Source: DASXUX01 sp036504595 (GTDB lineage: Bacteria > Planctomycetota > SZUA-567 > H5-PLA8). From it: a DNA stretch of 64,000 nt. The stretch is taken from contig DASXUX010000109.1 in the NCBI GenBank assembly GCA_036504595.1, positions 1 to 64,000 of the forward strand, given 5' to 3'. A model generated the notes under the pieces. The model saw only the letters and a program-made list of their open reading frames with translations, ran no database searches and was not told where the DNA came from. Positions 60,881 to 64,000 of the stretch are shown here, one piece after another. Every line of letters starts with the position of its first letter. Within the stretch, counting starts at the first letter, position 1. The translations under genes and the position numbers were made by a program.

Positions 60881-63333
60881 TATTTCCCTGGGGCTAAGCC
60901 GCCGCTCGCTGACGGTGGCGGTTCTGAGCCTCCGCCGATTTCCGCCGTTCCGCACAGCGCGTGCATGACAATGTTGCTGACAATCTTGAATGCGTCCGCC
61001 GGACTGTAACCGCGACAGCCTCCGCACGGATGGCCGTCGATCGGACAGCCCAGCGCATATTGCGAGTAGATCGCCGCGATCCTGCCTTTGCTGGCGGGGC
61101 TCGGCTTCGCAGCGGCCGTCCCCCTCACCCCGCGTTCGGCGGCGGTGCCGCGGCCGAATAGCTCACGTCGGCCCTCTCCCTCAAGGGGAGAGGGATTTGC
61201 GGGAGCCGCCAAGCGCAAAATCTCCAGCCGCGGCGTTTTAAGTTCCGGCGATTCTTTCTGTAGCGCGTCGCGATACGTGACGGCGTGGACGTCGTTCGGC
61301 GTCTTCAGGAGTGCATGGTCGGCAGATAAGGGCTCTAGTTTTCCATCCGGGAAAACCTGCGCGATCAGCTCGCGAAACGAGCGATCGAATTCTCTTCGGC
61401 CGCAACAACTTTCGGCCAGGAGCATGCCGCCGTTTTCAAGATGCCTCTGCAAGCCCGCGCGCTCTTCACTGCTCAAGCGAAACGCATCGTGCCCGACCAT
61501 GTAGAGCAGCGGATAATTTCGCAGTGACGCATCGCTGAGCGGGATCGGCCGCTTCGCTGCGTTGACGGAGAGATTCAGCTTGCTGCGCAGGGATTCGAGC
61601 AGCTTGGGCCACATGTTGGGATCGGGGCTGCAGTCGCCTTTGTGCTGGACTTGCGCCCAGACCAGCGAGCCGCGGATTACGGGCTCCTCAACTGCTTTCT
61701 TGGCCTTTCGGACGGGGTCCGGAGCGATCGATTCGAGCCGGTCCTTCAGCGGCTCCTCGCCCATTCCGAAGCAGACGACGTTTGTGCCGATCTGGAATGC
61801 CAGTTCCCGGCTGATGCCCATGGATCCGCCAGGGCAAAGCCCGTCCCAACGGCAGGAAATCCCTCGTGGAGAGTAGATGACGGAGGTGCGGCAGCCCCAG
61901 TTGGCGCCCTCCAGAAACTGCGCGTTGGGGCCGAGTTGATAGTGCGTCCGGTACACCGCATGTTCCGGTGGGAGACGTTCCAGCGTGGCGTTGGCGCATA
62001 TACGCGGGATGACGGCGCGAAAGCCCGCGTCGAACTCCGCACTGCCGCAGCAAGCCTCGGCGAAGATCAGGCCGCCTTTTTCCATGTACTCGCGCAGCTT
62101 TTCGATTTCCTCGTCACTGAACTTTGGCGCTTTGTGCCCAGTGATGAAAAGCACCGGCGAGTAACGCAGTTCCTCGACTGACGCGCTGGTCCGCACCGAG
62201 TGCCAGTCATAGGGCGTCTGGAGTTCCTGGCCGATGTGCTTCACGAGATTGTCAACGTCGTAAAGATTGCAGTTCCAGTCGGCGTCCGCAGGTTTTGCGT
62301 CAGGCGCGCCCCAATGCAGCTTCGTGACGAGCAGCGGCTTCTTTCCTTTCGCCATGAAGAGCAACGCGAAGGCTGTCTCCACCGCATCGGCGTTCTGGCC
62401 TCCGCCGAACGAGCCGCTGGCGGTCTGCTGTCCTAGCATTTTTTCGCAGCCGAGTTTGTACCAGTCGCTGTTGCCGAAGTATTTCTGGCGGCAGAGAATG
62501 CCCGCGCGCTCCACCGCGTACCACGCGTAGTTGCTGTTCCAGCCGTTGTCGTTGCCCGCGCCCACGCCATTGGTCAGCCAGCTCAATCCCGCCGCGAGAC
62601 GCTTGTCCGTGAGGAATTCGCCGCAACGCTTGGGCTTGTACATTCGGTTCTGCACGATGAACAAACTCGCGATACCTGCAGCGCTCATGCTGAGATACGA
62701 CGTGTCCCTGCCATGCCCGTAGCCCCAGCCTCCATCGACGTTCTGACTGCGTGTGTAGTAGTTTTCGATGCGCTTCCAGGTTTTGTCCGGGACTTTCGCA
62801 CCAGCCTTCTCCGCCTCCCACAAACCCAGCACGGCGATCTGCGTGTTGGACGCGTCGCCACCGATGTTCTGCTTCCCATAGGTCCACATGTCGGTCGAGG
62901 TCTGCGCCGAGATAAGCCATTCGGCGGCTTGCTGGATGTTGACTTTGTATTTCTGCGGGTCGATCGCCCCCAACGCCATGGCTGTCAGCGCGGTGCAATA
63001 GGTGACTTCGTTTGGGCGCGACACGATATAGGTCGCGCCCTTCTGCACGACCGGATCGTTTGTGGGTACTCCGGCTGTAATCAGACTGAGCAGTACTAGC
63101 GCCGTCGCGCCGGTGTCGTAGCTGTTGCCGTAGGTCCAACCGCCTGTGGACGTCTGCTGCTGCTTGAGGAACGCGACGCCTTTTTCGATGCTGCTCTGCA
63201 CGTTCTGTGTGGTGATGCCCGGCGCGACCGCTGCCTTTCGCGGCGGCTTGATGCCGTCATCGACGACTTCCTCTTCGGCAATCGCACACAGCGTTACCGC
63301 AAGAAGAACCAGAGGAATGTGCAGCTTGGTCAT
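60880..63333 (-). CDS. Secreted prenyltransferase/squalene-cyclase-repeat protein with two DUF4159 domains
   Basis: An 817-residue exported protein (ATG 63333; signal peptide 1-19). Residues of about 40-340 are alpha/alpha-barrel repeats of the prenyltransferase/squalene oxidase type ('GVAFLKQQQTSTGGWTYG', 'YYTRSQNVDGGWGYGHGRD'). Two DUF4159 domains follow (about 340-545 and 570-817), each with 'GHxAxxxSxEExxxLxxxxExGGxLxAExCCG'-like spacing, a conserved 'AExCCG' and a fold like an amidotransferase. The catalytic acidic motif of true cyclases is not seen, so it is probably a binding protein. The second DUF4159 is interrupted by an in-frame class B repeat. The gene sits between MoxR and DUF58. 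Confidence 0.82.
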   Translation of the reverse strand: MTKLHIPLVLLAVTLCAIAEEEVVDDGIKPPRKAAVAPGITTQNVQSSIEKGVAFLKQQQTSTGGWTYGNSYDTGATALVLLSLITAGVPTNDPVVQKGATYIVSRPNEVTYCTALTAMALGAIDPQKYKVNIQQAAEWLISAQTSTDMWTYGKQNIGGDASNTQIAVLGLWEAEKAGAKVPDKTWKRIENYYTRSQNVDGGWGYGHGRDTSYLSMSAAGIASLFIVQNRMYKPKRCGEFLTDKRLAAGLSWLTNGVGAGNDNGWNSNYAWYAVERAGILCRQKYFGNSDWYKLGCEKMLGQQTASGSFGGGQNADAVETAFALLFMAKGKKPLLVTKLHWGAPDAKPADADWNCNLYDVDNLVKHIGQELQTPYDWHSVRTSASVEELRYSPVLFITGHKAPKFSDEEIEKLREYMEKGGLIFAEACCGSAEFDAGFRAVIPRICANATLERLPPEHAVYRTHYQLGPNAQFLEGANWGCRTSVIYSPRGISCRWDGLCPGGSMGISRELAFQIGTNVVCFGMGEEPLKDRLESIAPDPVRKAKKAVEEPVIRGSLVWAQVQHKGDCSPDPNMWPKLLESLRSKLNLSVNAAKRPIPLSDASLRNYPLLYMVGHDAFRLSSEERAGLQRHLENGGMLLAESCCGRREFDRSFRELIAQVFPDGKLEPLSADHALLKTPNDVHAVTYRDALQKESPELKTPRLEILRLAAPANPSPLEGEGRRELFGRGTAAERGVRGTAAAKPSPASKGRIAAIYSQYALGCPIDGHPCGGCRGYSPADAFKIVSNIVMHALCGTAEIGGGSEPPPSASGGLAPGK
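61120..61194 (-). repeat. In-frame class B palindromic repeat with internal insertion
   Basis: Read on the reverse strand, CCCTCTCC and GGGAGAGGG pair (61172-61194); the usual GGGGTGAGGGGG end (about 61120-61132) is pushed 40 bases away by extra sequence. It is translated in frame as NPSPLEGEGRRE ... RGVRG inside the second DUF4159 domain. Confidence 0.75.
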
Positions 63334-63360
63334 GGGCCCCGTTCGCTCCTGCCTCCCGTC

Positions 63361-63381
63361 CCTCTCCAAAAAGGGGAGAGG
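63361..63381. repeat. Class B palindromic repeat (intergenic copy)
   Basis: CCTCTCC and GGGGAGAGG pair around AAAAA in the short gap between the MoxR gene and the DUF4159 gene. Confidence 0.6.
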
Positions 63382-63388
63382 AAAACGG

Positions 63389-64000
63389 CTACTGGTGTTT
63401 CTTCACTTCGGGCTCCGGAATGCTTTCGAGCAATTTGTGGATGATCGCCACGGAGTCCAAGCCTTCGGCTTGCGCTTGGAAGTTCAGGCCGAGCCTGTGA
63501 CGCAGCACAGGAATGGCGACCGAGCGGATATCCTGGCACGAGATGTTGACGCGATGGTCCATCGCAGCCATCGCTTTGGCGCCCAGGAGCAAGTACTGTC
63601 CCGCGCGCGGGCCGGCGCCCCATTCGACACACTTTCGGATGAAGTCCGGCGCTTCCGATTCCTGCGGACGCGTCGCGCGGACAAGCCGCGCGGCGTAGTC
63701 GGCATGGTAGCGGGTGACTGCAATCTCGCGCACGACGCTCTGGATCAGGAGAATATCTTCGCCCGTCAGAAGCGGCTGAAGCGTGGGCCTGAGCGTTGCT
63801 GACGTGGCCAGGTAAATATCCACCTCTTCCTGGTGCGCCGGATAGCCGACATGAACGTTGAACATGAAGCGATCGAGTTGCGCTTCGGGCAACGGATACG
63901 TGCCCTCTTGCTCAATCGGGTTTTGAGTCGCGATGACGAAGAACGGTTTGGGCAGGTCATAGGTCGTGCTGCCGACGGTCACCTGCCGCTCCTGCATGGC
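63389..64000 (-). CDS. MoxR-family AAA+ ATPase, C-terminal part (cut by window end)
   Basis: The last 203 or so residues are present; the N terminus with Walker A and B lies beyond the window. Visible family motifs are 'EGTYPLPEAQLDRFMF' (the sensor and arginine-finger region), 'FVIATQNPIEQ' (sensor 1 Asn) and the C-terminal lid with 'GAGPRAGQYLLLGAKA' containing the sensor 2 arginine. It is the first gene of the visible operon and probably drives assembly or activation of a complex with the DUF58, BatA-like and VWA proteins. Confidence 0.93.
   Translation of the reverse strand, partial: AMQERQVTVGSTTYDLPKPFFVIATQNPIEQEGTYPLPEAQLDRFMFNVHVGYPAHQEEVDIYLATSATLRPTLQPLLTGEDILLIQSVVREIAVTRYHADYAARLVRATRPQESEAPDFIRKCVEWGAGPRAGQYLLLGAKAMAAMDHRVNISCQDIRSVAIPVLRHRLGLNFQAQAEGLDSVAIIHKLLESIPEPEVKKHQ

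Overview
The window is GC-rich bacterial chromosome. Its gene content fits the Planctomycetota or a nearby PVC-type phylum best: large secreted proteins related to the hydrazine synthase alpha subunit (HzsA), one of them fused to a SUMF1 domain, a sulfatase, Tat-exported Gfo/Idh/MocA oxidoreductases, a secreted TIM-barrel sugar isomerase/epimerase, a small Ser/Thr kinase, a Uma2 protein, and a MoxR / DUF58 / BatA / VWA / DUF4159 operon. The phylum is inferred from gene content only; there is no rRNA in the window.

Layout. 0.4-8.3 kb: HzsA-like/SUMF1 fusion, a low-GC orphan gene lodged before a broken copy of the SUMF1 tail, a cytoplasmic SGNH hydrolase and a secreted beta-helix protein. 8.5-22.5 kb: a tRNA-Gln(CUG) with its own promoter, then one giant reverse-strand gene (4415 aa; M36 metallopeptidase plus dozens of adhesive modules). 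A second copy of the tRNA 3' end follows at 22463-22490, so the segment has the geometry of an insertion at a tRNA. 22.5-28.7 kb: a gamma-class adenine methyltransferase without visible partner, a small secreted protein and a NosF/NosY-like ABC pair. 29-34.9 kb: kinase, Tat oxidoreductase, Uma2 protein, an unknown secreted protein and an SGNH hydrolase. 35-44 kb: a carbohydrate-type catabolic neighbourhood (CBM9-like/beta-propeller protein, oxidoreductase, isomerase, sulfatase) and a VIT1/CCC1 metal transporter. 44.1-47.2 kb: two genes sharing an N-terminal zinc ribbon, the larger a membrane-anchored PA14 protein. 47.2-53 kb: a second HzsA-like multi-heme protein divergent from a subtilisin-like protease. 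53.1-64 kb: the reverse-strand MoxR-type operon, cut by the window end.

The most unusual signals are these. (1) The giant metallopeptidase and the unrelated subtilase end in the same PKD plus about 150-residue C-terminal domain, which I do not recognise and which may be a surface sorting or anchoring module. (2) A dispersed double-hairpin repeat sits in frame inside several unrelated genes, and its stems change in a compensatory way (GCCGGC versus GCGGGC). (3) A second in-frame palindromic family encodes peptides of the PLPREGEG type. (4) Nearly every intergenic boundary carries a short tandem 'phrase', each with a different 6-10 base unit. (5) Five copies of a 16-base GTGCAC-T6-ACAG repeat are spaced 66-86 bases apart in a gene-free stretch at 39.2-39.5 kb. 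Coordinates and motifs were read by eye; family assignments rest on recognised motifs, not on searches.
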